Part shown: positions 1-12,119 of the stretch, piece after piece | Position numbering within the stretch: position 1 is the stretch's first letter | Layout: each line of letters begins with the position of its first letter | Origin: Stenogyne calaminthoides | Lineage: Eukaryota > Streptophyta > Magnoliopsida > Lamiales > Lamiaceae | DNA: 64,000 bases | Reading direction: 5' to 3' | Assembly: GCA_037126765.1 (NCBI GenBank) | Contig: JBBCBC010000007.1 | Coordinates: forward strand, 40,589,394 to 40,653,393 | Program-made: the position numbers and the translations under genes | The notes under the pieces: generated by a model | What the model saw: the letters and a program-made list of their open reading frames with translations, nothing else | Told to the model about the DNA's origin: nothing | Databases searched by the model: none

Positions 1-397
1 TCTTCATACAGTTTAGATAATTAATAAATTCATAATAATGAAGAATTCTGATTAAGAGGCATCATGGCATGAAAATCTACATAGAAATATATCAATCTGG
101 TTCGATGAGATTGTTGGAATGCTTTACTTATTCAAAACTTAAACAGACCTGCAAGTAATATACTCTGCTAAGAGGATGATATTAGTTATTGTGTTATAGT
201 TCTCTAGGCACTCTCTTATCTCCACCCTCTACCTTTCCCGCCCAACTCGTACATATGTCAAATTGTAGTATAAACTAATGATTGATTCATTTAATATTAG
301 TAGAAAGTAACCATCTTTCTCATTAATATAACATAAGTGTGTTTATCAACATCCCAAATTATAAGATGGAAGTTTTTCTGCCAATTGTTGTGATCAG

Positions 398-1076
398 ATG
401 AAGAAGGTCAACAAAGAGATGGATATGGAGCAACACCGTCTTGGGATGAAGATGACTATGATGGTGGTTTTGATGATGAACATGCTTATAGTGATGTCGA
501 AGAGCCAACTGGACTTGTTTCTCAACCTCGCCAGGTTAATTGGTTATCAAGATGGCTTACTTTTCTATGACATTAAATCTTTTTATACAACATGTCAAAT
601 ATTCTTGCTGATAATATTATAAACTGTTTAATACACAGGTAAGCAAGATTGAGGTCCAGTATGATAAGACATCCAAGCAAGTTGATGTTCACTCACTAAA
701 AGAAACAATGTGGGACCATATACAACAACTGAATCAAAATGCAGTTGTAGTAAGCTTGTACTCAATCAACACTTCATTTCCTTAAAATCAAATGATCGTT
801 TTTGTGTTGTATATATACACATGCATATGAGATAATTATCCTACCGTAATTATTCTATTTCAGGAAGAGGCCCCCGAGCAAACCATATCTTTCAAGCAAG
901 CCCTGTCTAGTTTTCCAGATAACTGCAGAGCAGCAGCATCTCTTAAAGACATTTCTCCACATTTGTGCTTCATATGCTTATTACATCTGGCGAATGAGCA
1001 TGAACTGCGGATTCTTGGCTGCCCCAGTTTGGACGATCTGAGTATACACCTCAAGCCTCTCAATAACTGTAACTGA
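398..1076 (+). CDS. CAP-H: Condensin complex subunit 2 (CAP-H/Barren kleisin), 3' end
   Basis: These are the last three exons of a kleisin subunit of condensin I, which closes the SMC2-SMC4 ring on mitotic chromosomes. Exons are 398-534, 639-749 and 864-1076 (stop TGA 1074-1076), with GT-AG introns; phase 1 enters the first exon and phase 0 joins the others. They encode about 153 residues. An acidic stretch (WDEDDYDGGFDDEHAYSDVE) is followed by the family-diagnostic KIEVQYDKTSKQVDV and KETMWDHIQ, then the C-terminal winged-helix region (SFKQALSSFPDN, ISPHLCFICLLHLANEH, CPSLDDLSIHL). In kleisins this C-terminal domain contacts the SMC4 head. Bases 1-397 look like intron, so the rest of the gene lies left of the window. 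No disruption is seen. It converges on the DUF1664 gene at 3233-8503. Confidence 0.93.
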
Positions 1077-3232
1077 GGTGTTTTGCTTTGCCATTTCCGT
1101 CTTAGGGTATTTGTGTAATTTCGAGTTACGCAAGTCACCAATTGATATAGTCTTGATGTTGTAGTAGTTGCCTTCATAATTGTAGTGACAAAATATATTA
1201 GGATTTGTATGGTTGCTTCTGAAATTGATTGTCTGGTTGCTGTTATCCTATAATTTTTTTGTAAGTATATGTGTGGTGTCCATGCTTAATGCTAGATCAT
1301 TGCTACTATTAGATTCTAACTACTTACTATTTGCGGCAATAGATCTTTCCCATATTGATATTTTATTTTGTGTTACATTTAAAGATGTAATAAAATTAAA
1401 CTATTTGTGCATTATTTTGGTCTCTACTTGGATAATATTTGTTTTAGCTCGTTTAATATGAACGAACAAATTCAAATTTAATTGTAGGCAAAAACTTAAC
1501 CATGCAATATTGCATACTATTTTTATATGCGATTAGAGGTTAATTGGGCTATTTTATTTTTTCACGGGTTAACAACGTGTGGGCTGGGTAGGGCTTTTTT
1601 CTTCCTCGCGTTGCGTTCAATAGACACCAAATTTCTTCCCCTTCCTCGTGTTGCAACAAACGCGATCAGATCTCAGTTTGGTTTTCACGGCGCTACATCT
1701 CTAGGTTTTTCCTTATCTTTTATTCTCTTGTTTTTTTTTCTTTTCTATATTCTTCTTATTTTTTTTCAGTTTTCTCATCCTCACAAATTTACAGGTCCTT
1801 CTGTTTTTTTCCTCTTGATTTTCCAACCCAGTCTTTTTAGATCCTTATGCACTCTTCTCACGCCATTTTTTAAATCTGTAATTGTGGAATGAGGATTTTT
1901 TTTTCTCGTTTGTACTAATTTTTGTTCATGTGGTAACACATTTTTATTCATAGGGTAACATTTTTTTGTTCATGTAGTAACACATCACGTTGTTCTTTAA
2001 ATCTGTGATTTTTGGATTGAGAATTTTTTTTTTCGCGCTTGTACTGTTCATGTGGTAACACGTTTTTCTTCATAGGATAACATTTTTTTTGTTCATGTAG
2101 TAACATATTTTTTTAGTAATATGTAACATTGTACATATATCGTCGTAATATATGTGAATACTCATGTGTTACCATATGAACAATAATATGTTACCTTGTA
2201 AACATTCATGCGTTACATTATGTTTTAATACGTGTTATGTAAGATATGAAGTTTTTTTCAATATAAATGTAGTAACATTTATTTATCCATTCAGTAACAC
2301 ATGAAGAATGATAATTTTTTTTTTAAATGATAATGAATTTTTATTTGTATAAGTATCACATTTTTTTCATGTAATAACACATAAAAACTTGGCAAAAATA
2401 AATAATATGTCAGAAAATATTGTGCGAACCTACGACCAAATACATTAACAACAAACAAAAAATCATTAGACTACCCTACAAACCATATTTGATAAAGATA
2501 TCATCCTATAAATATATATTCATCCGCCTAACCTGAAGCCCATAGTCCCTGCCTGTCCTACCCGACCCGCGCCCAACCCAACCGACCCACCAACCCGCCC
2601 CCGCGAGTTTTTTGATTAATTTGCTTAAATTATGATATATTGCACATGTCAATATGTTACAATATACATATACACAATCATATAAACAGGAATGATAGTT
2701 TGTAGATTTGGCCGCCATTGATGCTTTTATAGTTATACATGCCATCCTTCCTATTTTATAGTTGCTATTTTCAGGTTTGGTAAGAATTAATTATATGAAA
2801 ATTATCTCTAAGAAGATGTAGAGGAACAAAAATGGAGAAATCTGCCAATTTCATCTTTCTATGTTTATTTTGTCACATAATTTTAGATAGTCTCTCCAAT
2901 TGTAATAAATGTCACACGAAAAGAATATCGGACCAGATCATAGCACAAAAAAAAAATATAATGCTAATTATTACACATCACATAGCATACACAACAGTAA
3001 TAACAAAATCAAACCTCAAATGAATGTGATTTACCTTTTATATAAACTTTTCTACTAGTTTCCAATGTAGCAATTATTTAGGACACAATTTCAGCGAGCA
3101 TTTGAAGAGCTAATTTGCGAAATAGATGCCAGATCTACAAAATTTTGGTAACCATATATATAGCAGGCAATGCCTGTGCAGGAATTATATCCTAAATACT
3201 AAATAGTTGTGTTCACAATCTAAAACATACTG
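1077..3232. other. Convergent intergenic region
   Basis: This holds the 3' UTRs of the two convergent genes and AT-rich spacer. Open frames here (for example 1527-1892) are T-rich low-complexity reading with no recognisable domain. A C-rich patch at about 2545-2615 (CCCGACCCGCGCCC-like) resembles the GGGTCGGG-rich ends of the hAT MITE at 27267. The GTAACAC repeat block is listed separately. Confidence 0.6.
1905..2400. repeat. Degenerate GTTCATGTGGTAACACA repeat
   Basis: A motif close to TTGTTCATGTGGTAACACATTTTT recurs about every 50-70 bases, partly in inverted orientation (ATGTTACCTTG, GTGTTACCATATGAAC). Related text is found at 51560-51665. It looks like the core of an old non-coding repeat family; no ends or target duplication could be fixed. 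Confidence 0.5.
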
Positions 3233-5673
3233 CTACTTGGAAGGCTGCACAGCACTTCGACTTCTTTGAAATACCCTTGGTATTCTGAATAAACCAGTAC
3301 CCGAGCTCTCCATGTTTGTTTCCTCAGTCCTGTTTGAACTCCAAGGGCTATTTAGGCCTGACCCTCCAGCAACATTAGAAATTCCATTAAGAGCCTGCAA
3401 AAACACAGCACTACTGTTACACAAAAGCATGCAAAAACACATAAAGAGCCTACAAAAACACAGCACTACTGTTGCACATTTGCCATTATGTTTTGTCAAG
3501 ACGCATCTTCTCATTTATATTTTTGGTACATGAATTCTTTTGGGCCGGTTATTCACAGCCGGACTTTTGATCAATACACCCATGTGCATTACATTTTTAG
3601 CAATTAGTACAATCACATACAAGCATAAAGTGGGTGTATTGAGCAAACACCGGGGTGTCAATAGCCGCGCCCGAATTCTTTTTTCTAGGCAAATATGCCC
3701 ATGCACCAACTGCATCATGTAACTCAATTGCATTTGTAAATGGTATTTAATTTAATAGTTTTTTTGTTAGAAGGTACGGAGTATTACTTTTTTTTTTTAG
3801 AAGGTATTAGTTTTTTTGTTAGAAGGTAGCATTAGTTTTTTCAATTAAGCAAGTATTGGTTGTGCACCAATGGTGCAACTTGTGCACTCAAGTGTCACTC
3901 TTTTTTCCAAGTCTTTTACCTTGAGGCCTGAAGCAGATACTTCACGCTGTGTAGAACTAAGAGGCGGGAATACAGCATTTTTCTTCAGGGATCCATTAGC
4001 AGTAGAAGGTGAAGGTGGCTCAGATGATGTGTTGGCAGGTAAAGAGATAGCCTGAGAAGCACAAAGAAGTAATATGACTGAGTACACAACTAGTACTGTC
4101 CCACCAAAACTAAAAACTGTAGGAATGCAAGAGAGATTTCATAGGCATTTAGAAACTAATTTACGAGATATTATTACCCGGGATGGAGATACTTTTGGCA
4201 TTTCAAGAGCAGGCCGTGAAGAACTTGATGCAGACCCCTACTTAATCCATTACAGCAGTTAGGAGAATTATTTAAAAATAACAGGAATCAGAGAGCATAG
4301 GATTTAACTCTTGCCTCAATTTGCTCTGGGCTACGGCTACGGGTACTACCAAGATTGTCCACGAAATTAAGCAAATTCCCCACTCCATAGTTTATTTCAT
4401 TCTACAAAGATGATAAAACATTAAAATACCATCATTATAAAAAGTGCTAATAACTGCACTCAGCTCAGGAACATGATACTGGGAGTTATTGTGTACCTGT
4501 TTTCCTTCTATCCTGCTAATTTTAGTTTCCTGTGGCATGTAAAGGTTAATTTCAGATCCACAATAATCAATACATTAGTACCGTAAGGCCTCGTTTGGTT
4601 CCACATATTAGCGTGTTATTGATGACTAATATCCTCTAATTTTGTGTTTGGTTTTCTATATGAGTTATTCTTGGAGCACGGTATTAAATGACAACACGGT
4701 TTGTGTAATACCCTTTTGGGGTTATTATGGATACCACCTTGGAGCTGGTATCCCTAGTCTCTGTCTGCTCCCAAAATTTTGAAATTGCAAACTTACCCTT
4801 TATTTCAAAACAAATTTTGTGTAATGATTTTAGTACATAATACCAAACATGAAATTGATGTATAAGCACCTAAAAATTTATTTCATTATTTTGTAACCAA
4901 ATGTAGTATGTACAAAGTGGTACTGTGTTAACACATTTCAGTATTCATAATCACTGATTGTCCAATAATTGAAACCAAACGAAGCCTAAAGGTAGAGTAA
5001 GATACACAAAGAAACTGAATAAAGTAGCAAGGCAAGGGATTAGTCACCAGAGATCGCACAACATGGTGAACAGATTGGACATCTGAACCTATCAGTTTCA
5101 CATCACCGCGTAATTCAGTAACCTATATAAATTACCACTCAGTAAGTTGACAGGATTTCAGGAAAACCAAGATGCAAATTTGCAATAATCAGCAAATTAT
5201 TTTGTCTAACCTCCTCTTTTGTTGCCGAGGTATTATCAGCACACTCCTCAATTTTACAATCTACACGGTCTATTCTTGACGATAAATGTTTTTTAGTGGC
5301 CTGTAAAATTTAAAGGAAAATTTTATAAAAGCAAGGATTTGAACAACAACAATAAATGATGAAGAAACATTATAAAACGCATATAAGTAAACATCAAATA
5401 TCTATAGTTTTAAATCATGTATGGGTCTATCCTGAAGGAACAATAACAATCCAGATTCAGAATAGTAAATTAAAACAGTAAACTGTAATCAGAATTGAAG
5501 ATTTACCGAAACTGAGGAGTAAACACCCTCGAGCTGTTTGGCTACAGATGTGCATGCATCATTTAACCCACGCCTTGTTGCAAACATCATATCAGGAAGT
5601 TTCCAACCCTGCAAGCATAGTATTAAAAATTGTATCAACCTTTTCCTTTGCTAAACAACAAAAAGAAAAAAAA

Positions 5674-5716
<43 letters not shown>

Positions 5717-8503
5717 TCTACCTAATGAGGTCAAGTCTTGTAAACTAAGATACTTTTCAATCTTGTAATTTTTAAATTAAAATAAACATTCCACTAATGT
5801 TAAAGGGTAGCCTCACTAGGCTTGACTTTACATTATAGTCAGAACTTATCCAAACGGTAATTCTAAACACCTAAAAGCAAAAGATATTCTGAATTTGAAT
5901 CAATACACATTACACACTTAATGAGAAAGCAAACAGAAAGGGCATAGACAAAAAGAGGTAAGATTTTAAGCAACTTAGGAAAAAAATATGATCTATATAA
6001 ATTTGTGAAGTGTTTTATCAAGTGAAACCAGAAATATAACATTACCTTCCACCATAAGTAGCCATATCCAACAACTACAACAATAACAACTACGCCATAT
6101 TTGCCAGAAGCTGCAGAAAATAGGAGAAGATACTGTCATTCAATTGTACAACATAAATTATTTCCCAAAGCATAATAAGATCAAGGTGAACATCGAGAGG
6201 TATCAAAAGATTCAAAACCTATATACAGCTAAAGTAGCAGCAATAGAGGGTTGAATCTCAAACAAGTCCAACTATGTTTTTTTGTACTTTAGAACAATAT
6301 CATAACAATAGCAGAAGAGCAAGCTTGCACCATATAACAGAAAATCTAGCATCTGAAGACAAGATGCTGACGGAAGTTCTTTTTCATCAACCCAAGTAAT
6401 GTATACAGAATTTAAGCCAGTTTAATTACCAGAAAATCTAAAACATGAGAAGCATCACTCCTATTTCTTTTTTTATAGGAAACAAAAAGTTTTATATTTA
6501 GAGAGAAAGTGCAAGGGATGAGAGATCCCTTTAAAGGTTATGATGAAGAGATGCCACAGATTAATGTATCACTTAAAAGCAAAGCACCAAATCTCTAATT
6601 AAATCAGTAAGCATTAGATCAATCTTACATGAAAAAGATGCATATAATACTAAAAAAACCCAAGCATACAGTAAATATACTGCTTGCCTGTACCATTATA
6701 ATTCGGTCGCCCGTAAGAAAATTCATGGCAGAGCCGCAGAAGAAAAGTGAAATGTAAAAATACACCAAATGCCAGCGCTAGAGAAGAAGTGCCCAAACAG
6801 AAAATGCATGATGCGTATAGAATTTCATGCAGTTGATAAGAAAACATGTGTTGCTTAATCTAAAAATTGCCAAGTGACCTGATCGATTTCCAGTAACAAT
6901 AGTAACAGATCTGTTTGATGCCAAGAATTGCAGCTCCTCACGCAGGCTATTAACCTGTAAAAATATTTAAAACTCAATCAGTTTTTTTTATAACAGAATT
7001 TGTATAAGTTTTAACAGGCCAATGTAACATGGCCAAAATAGATGCAAGTCACAGCCAAAATGTAATTATGACAAAGCACGCTACAAAATTATCACAAGTA
7101 TGACCAAGAGAAGGAGAGCCAGAAACTATCAGAACACATTTATTATCAATTGTAACATTTTATTTATTTCTGTATGGGCCAACTGATAAGTACGTTCTAT
7201 ATTGATACTCAAATAATATTAACTTCTATTAAGAAAGCACCTATCGCCACCAAATTATGATGCAGCAAGTTTTCTTGATGCCGAAGTTCTCTTCTACCTT
7301 TTCATCAGCTTGACTTTAATTAAACTGATGCCCATGAACAAATCACAAACCCTCTGTAGTCAATACCTAAGAATACGCTACTTAAATTTCTCCTCTTTAA
7401 GAGTTCATAGACAACATTGACAGTCGTATAGCCAATAACAGTCTGCTCCTTGATTCAGCAAATGGAGTGAGAATAAAAACATACAGATACTGTATCCATA
7501 CAAGATAGTGTGCAGTGGTTAGTGAACTCTAAACTAGTTTGAGAAGTTGTGAAACTAGAACAGTTAAAACATAATAAGGAACACAGTAAAAATGACACCA
7601 AATATACCATTAGAGAAAAAGGCAAGCACGTAATCTTAGAGAAAATTAACTGCAAACCTGTTGCATCAAAGTATCATTCCTAGGTTTGGAACTTGATGTC
7701 GTTTTATCATCTTGTTTAAGTTGCTTCAGGGCAATCTACCAAGAAATAAAGTAAAGTTTCATTAGGTTGGCCAAAATACTACACTCCACGTTCTACACAA
7801 GTTCAACTGCCAATACCAAAATCACCTTAAATGCACCGGATAAAAAATCAGAAACACCAGATGCTCGTCCCTCTTTAGCAAGAACTGACCCCACAAGGCC
7901 TGCATATATTGAATTTTCTTAGCAAAACATTCTCTTGAAGACTGCACATAACCAATGCTAACAATCTGCATTTTAACAGTAGAACAACGCCGGAATGCAT
8001 CAAAATTGCACCAAAATTCAAATTAAAGTAAAGAATAACGATTTAATATATAGAAACAGTTTATAAGTAGCATTTTCTTGTCCTCTATGGTTAAGGTAAT
8101 GGTAATATTAGATCCTCATCCCACTGATTGTATACCAACGCAAATACCAGTTTATACTGACAACAAACCCAGTCTATAAACCGAGTAAAGGAGTGAATTT
8201 AATAGTTCATCTTACAAAGCACACACAAAAAAACAACAAAAACAAAAAACATAGTAAACAATATATTCAACCTAGCTAATAAGTAATATCATCTGATACA
8301 CTCTAAATTTCAGCATAAATTAAAACAATGCAACACCACCAAACTCCACACGCCAATAGAAATAGAAGAAAAAAATAAAAAAACAAGCAGTAAAAAAAAC
8401 ACAAAATATGTAAACTTCAGAAAATTAGAACACAATTGCGTCAATTAAGAAATCACTTACCTGCACCAACGATGAGCGTGAGCTTGCCGAGGGAAAGCGC
8501 CAT
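3233..8503 (-). CDS. DUF1664 family protein, complete 13-exon gene
   Basis: Exons on the minus strand: 8503-8461, 7899-7826, 7735-7658, 6954-6879, 6110-6046, 5608-5507, 5300-5211, 5122-5048, 4529-4497, 4401-4315, 4237-4178, 4051-3920 and 3394-3233. They sum to 1077 nt (358 aa) in one frame, so the model is self-consistent. The N-terminus is MALSLGKLTLIVGAGLVGSV, a hydrophobic segment. A second hydrophobic stretch (VVVIVVVVGYGYLWW, about residues 97-111) is probably a membrane anchor. Next come FATRRGLNDACTSVAKQLEG and a helical, likely coiled-coil region with SSRIDRVDCKIEE and VTELRGDVKLIGSDVQSVHH, as in plant DUF1664 proteins. The C-terminus is Ser/Pro-rich and ends FRIPRVFQRSRSAVQPSK. Biochemical function is unknown. 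Most introns are GT-AG; the one after exon 10 uses GC (GAG|GCAAGA). An AT run lies in intron 6 near 5683-5712. The start is the first ATG after a short 5' leader. Confidence 0.9.
3390..3470. repeat. 55-bp tandem duplication at the last intron acceptor
   Basis: The text GAGCCTGCAAAAACACAGCA (from 3391) recurs about 55 bases on as GAGCCTACAAAAACACAGCA. In the gene's orientation this duplicates the polypyrimidine tract and AG acceptor of exon 13, giving two candidate acceptors. The proximal one (exon start 3394) keeps the frame. Confidence 0.6.
3542..3672. mobile_element. Mutator-type MITE with 10-bp target duplication
   Basis: A 131-bp element with imperfect inverted ends of about 40 bp (GGGCCGGTTATTCACAGCC at left; GGGCGCGGCTATTGACACCC reading in from the right, both running into CAATACACCCA). 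It is flanked by direct repeats GAATTCTTTT at 3532-3541 and 3673-3682. A 9-10 bp duplication fits Mutator-like elements. It lies in intron 12 of the DUF1664 gene. Confidence 0.8.
4587..4986. mobile_element. Tourist-type (PIF/Harbinger) MITE
   Basis: A 400-bp element with ends GGCCTCGTTTGGTTCCA and, reverse-complemented, GGCTTCGTTTGGTTTCA, flanked by TAA at 4584-4586 and 4987-4989. The 3-bp TAA duplication and GGCCTCGTTTGG-type ends fit Tourist elements. It sits in the intron between exons 8 and 9 of the DUF1664 gene and leaves the splice sites intact. Confidence 0.85.
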
Positions 8504-8800
8504 CAGCACTGGGGATGTAACACCGGTGATACTCAAATGAAATTAACAAAACGATCAAACATTAAATAATTTTTCCACGCACAAATTATAGGATCAAAAA
8601 ACAAAATTAAATAATCCGAGTGCAAGAGGATAGTGAAGAGCTCCCAAAACTTCAAACACAGTCTCGAAATATAAATATGGAAGAATCTGAATGGAGTTGA
8701 TTCTTGAGCGAAACGAAGCGAAACGAAACCCTATGTTAGTATTGCAGGTAACAAAAAAGGGAGTGGCTGTAGGGGCAAAAAAGTCAAGAACTGCAGATGT

Positions 8801-8824
8801 GGGGGTGGGGGTGGGCGGGGCGGG
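8801..8824 (+). promoter_or_regulatory. G-quadruplex-capable run upstream of DUF1664 gene
   Basis: Five runs of three to five G separated by single bases (GGGGGTGGGGGTGGGCGGGG followed by CGGG) lie about 300 bp upstream of the DUF1664 start codon, with the G-strand on the template side of that gene. The composition meets the usual intramolecular G4 pattern and stands out in AT-rich surroundings. A role in promoter activity is inference. Confidence 0.5.
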
Positions 8825-8908
8825 TATTCTTGTATTGGGTTGGGCTGTGTTTCTGAAACAAAATAGGGTAGGATTTTTGTAACGAATATCGAGGCTCCGT
8901 TTAATAAA

Positions 8909-9170
8909 TTAGTAATTGAACTCGTGTGATGCACAATTATCATTTTACAATTAATCATTTTACAATTAATTAAAATTAGGTCTTTATAAGTATTTATATT
9001 AAGGTATTTTCCATTTTAAAGAGACAATTTTTGTTTTTATTAACATTTTTTTTTCAAAGTCATGATAATATAGATTTCGGAAAACTTTATGATAAAATTC
9101 TCACCTGTAGGCTGAACTCTCTTACTCCATTATTGAGAAGAGACTCATTGAGTGAAAAATTAATATGAAT
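8909..9170 (-). mobile_element. Helitron-like 3' terminus, copy 1
   Basis: Read on the minus strand, the sequence ends GTGCATCACACGAGTTCAATTACTAA followed by T. That is a CTRR-type end preceded by a short GTGCAT/CAC palindrome, as at Helitron 3' ends. The adjoining text (AAAGTCATGATAATATAGATTTCGGAAAACTTTATGATAA and ACTCATTGAGTGAAAAAT, given here in parts) recurs at 18130-18235, 38965-39210 and 41752-41875. The 5' TC end was not located and no helicase is present, so it is non-autonomous or fragmentary. Confidence 0.45.
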
Positions 9171-9220
9171 GAAGTTGCTTTCAACGGAAATCAAGCTCAA
9201 AATGTGGGTGGAAACCATTT

Positions 9221-10125
9221 TGGCTTTGATACCATGAAATATTTACAACTTTGCAAATAACAAAGAACATGTGGTATCCACTTTAATTACAAATTGAGCA
9301 ACAAATAAAACAAATATTAAAAGCAATAAATATTAAATTAAGCAAATAAATTCTGAGTAAAAAAAATTACAAAACATAAAAAAAAATTAAATTAAGTTAA
9401 GAAATTTTGATTAAAAAAAAATACAAACATGAAAGAAATAAATATTAAATTAAGCTAAGAAATTCTGATTAAAAAAGAAAATAAAGTATCAAGCGTGGTG
9501 TGTGGCGTGAGTTAAAGTACTAGACATAAGTTTTTGGTGTGTCCGCAAAAATGTTAGATGGATCTTTTATAAATTGCAATAAACATTCATAACTAATTCA
9601 AAACTCAAATTACTTAACTCATTACTTCTTACGATATAAAAAACAAAATCTTAAATATACAATACAAAATCAGATTAACAAATTCATCAATTAGAAGAAT
9701 CGTATATGAACAGAAAAAAAAATCATTCACAACTAATATAACACTCAATTTACTTACCTGCAATATAAAAAAACTCACTACAATATACAAAATAAATTCA
9801 CAATTGCAATAAACATTCATAACCCATTCAAAAATCAAATTAGAAAACAAAACCAGATTAAATATACAACACAAAGTCAGATTAACAAATTCATCAAATT
9901 AGAAGAATCGCTATAAACAGAAAAGAAAAAACTCATCCACAACTAATATATCATTCAAATTACTTACCTGCAATAAAAAAAAACTCCCTGCAATATACAA
10001 AATAAATACACAATTGTAATAAACATTCATAACTCGTTTAAAATTTAAATTAGAAGAATCACTATAAATAAAAGATAAAAAATACATCCACAATTAATTC
10101 AACACTCAATAATCCGTTCAAAAAA
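9221..10125 (-). repeat. LTR-like block with tRNA-Met-type primer site, copy 1
   Basis: On the minus strand a TGGTATCAAAGCCA motif (9221-9234, one base off the initiator-Met primer site) follows a block that would be a 5' LTR, whose inner edge is at 9235 (TGAAATATTTACAACT on plus). The block contains an internal duplication of about 208 bp (ATTAACAAATTCATCA at about 9674 and 9882) with a third partial copy near 10048. The copy at 18258-18952 matches closely. No coding sequence accompanies it; short frames inside are low-complexity. Confidence 0.5.
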
Positions 10126-12119
10126 ATATGGGTCTTAAATATAAAAAGTTTTATAAAAGAATATATTGGGCGTTTGGGTGCCTTTCGGGAAAAAAAGATA
10201 TATGGGGTGAATATAATAATATTTTTTATAAATAAATATAATAAAATTAGAAATATTTAATTTGATAAGATGGTTGAATTTGGTACATGGGACGTGCCTC
10301 ACGGAGGGAGAAAAAAAATCAGATGATCAATCTAAGTATCAATTTTTTTTTTGAGCAGGTTTTATGTGAAAGTTGTGCATCATGCACTACTATCCGTATT
10401 ATTGAATGGGAGAGTGAGTAATAACTACAATTCAAGCCTCCTCATTTACTGCTAGATACAATCACCTTTTTTTCTTAATTCCAAGTACAAAGTGCAACTA
10501 AAAATGTCTAATTTGCCCTTAATATGCTATGTTGGTCTACAAGGGAGGAATAACCAATGTCATTTACTGACACTCTGCATTCCATCACCCATCAATTTGT
10601 TTTTTGCTCTAATCAAAAAACTTTTTCCCCCTAATTTTTTATTTGAACCAACAATTCAAATTTGTGAGATATCTTCTTTCCACATATGTATTTAAAATTA
10701 TTTTTAATTGAAATAATTTTTCTGAAAATTATTTTTTGATTTTTTCTTAATTAGATTGTGCTAAACAATTAAGAATAATAATAATAATTAATAATATAAA
10801 AATAAATAAAAATAAATTAGTTTTAGATTTGTTGACACTAAAAAATGCATGGTGGAATTTTTTTTTCAATTGAGCAGAAAATAGATGTATTGTCCACGAA
10901 AAAAATGCATTGTCGAAAAAAAAAAATGCATTGTCAACAAAACAATGCATCATCACTGAAAATTATTTTTCGATTTTTTCTTAATTAGACTACGTGCTAA
11001 AGCTAAACAATTAATAATAATAATAATAATAAAAATTAAATAAAAATAAAATTAATAAAAAATGCATTGTGCGAAAAAACAATGCATCATCGGCAAAACA
11101 TTTGCATCGTCCGCGGACAAAATGCATTGTGAACATAAAAAATGCACTGTGCATAAAAAAAATATCATCAACAAGTTTCTCTCTCAAACTTAAAACACAG
11201 CATTACAAAAATTGCCAACAAAAAATGTAATTCAACTCCAAAAATTGTAACAAGTTCAGGCTATTAGACAAAGACCATAACCCACAAAACTATTCACTAT
11301 TACATCATAGATTAAAAAAAAAGACAAAAAAACAAAGAAATCCACCTCATTTTCAACTATAAGATTTCAATTATAACCATCGGTCACAGGCCCGTTCCAA
11401 GATATCCACCAACAAAACACCGGCGGAAACCCCTAGTACTCCGCCAACCACCATTCCACCAACACCATTTAAAAAATACACCGTTCAGTGTTCACCCCAA
11501 CCCCACCATCACCGCAACAAAAACAAAAGCCAAAACACCACCGCCCGTCGACGGATATGTATCAATCCGTCAAAAAAATTACAAATCTGTTAGGTACGCC
11601 GCTGCCTTATCCCACCCCCACAACCAGACCACCCCCTCTATTTCCGATTAACATATCGGCGATTTATCTACATCACGCACCGACGACGACCGCCGCTAGC
11701 CGCTGCTGCCGTCATATCCTTCTTCACCATTGTTGCCGTCGTCTCCTACTCGCCGCCCCCCTTCATTCTCTTTACTCGCCGGCCAATTTTTTTTTATTTG
11801 TGTAGAGACATTGTAGAGAGAGAAAAAGAGAGAAAGGGGAAATTGAAAATGAGATGTGAAATGGGCGCACTGTCTGATGTATTCACGTGGGGGTGTTGGG
11901 AGTTGTGAGAGAGAGTGTGTGTAACTTTATTTAATTGAGGGGTAGAATTGTAGTTTCCATACCCATTTTGTAGTGGAGAGTAATTTGTAAAAGGTGTTGT
12001 ATCTAGAAGCAATTTAATTGAAAAATTTGTACCCCACAGTAATTTTCCCTTATTGAATATGAATCCGGTCATGACCCGCAAATATTTAAGCCATATATTA
12101 CCACTTATATGAAGATCCA
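10126..12119. other. AT-rich repeat-bearing spacer
   Basis: No gene is supported. A 105-codon frame at 11488-11805 is Pro/Thr/His-rich, with CCACCGCC-type composition and no domain; it looks like incidental reading through C-rich sequence. The region also holds the ATGCAT-rich duplicated block described separately. Confidence 0.5.
10700..11165. repeat. Duplicated block rich in AATGCATTGT motifs
   Basis: A segment (CTGAAAATTATTTTTTGATT, TTTCTTAATTAGA, AAACAATTAA then AAT runs) appears at about 10720-10810 and again at about 10955-11040. Between and after the copies AATGCATTGT-like words recur about ten times in 300 bp, often alternating with the reverse form ACAATGCATC. It is a decayed tandem repeat with a palindromic core. 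Confidence 0.55.

Noticed and set aside
1527..1892. 121-codon frame with hydrophobic stretches
   Set aside because: Composition follows a T-rich run; no start context or family.
9629..10093. Short hydrophobic minus-strand frames with similar text
   Set aside because: Similarity comes from the nucleotide tandem repeat, not from coding constraint.
11488..11805. 105-codon Pro/Thr/His-rich frame
   Set aside because: C-rich low-complexity reading without domain, signal or splice context.
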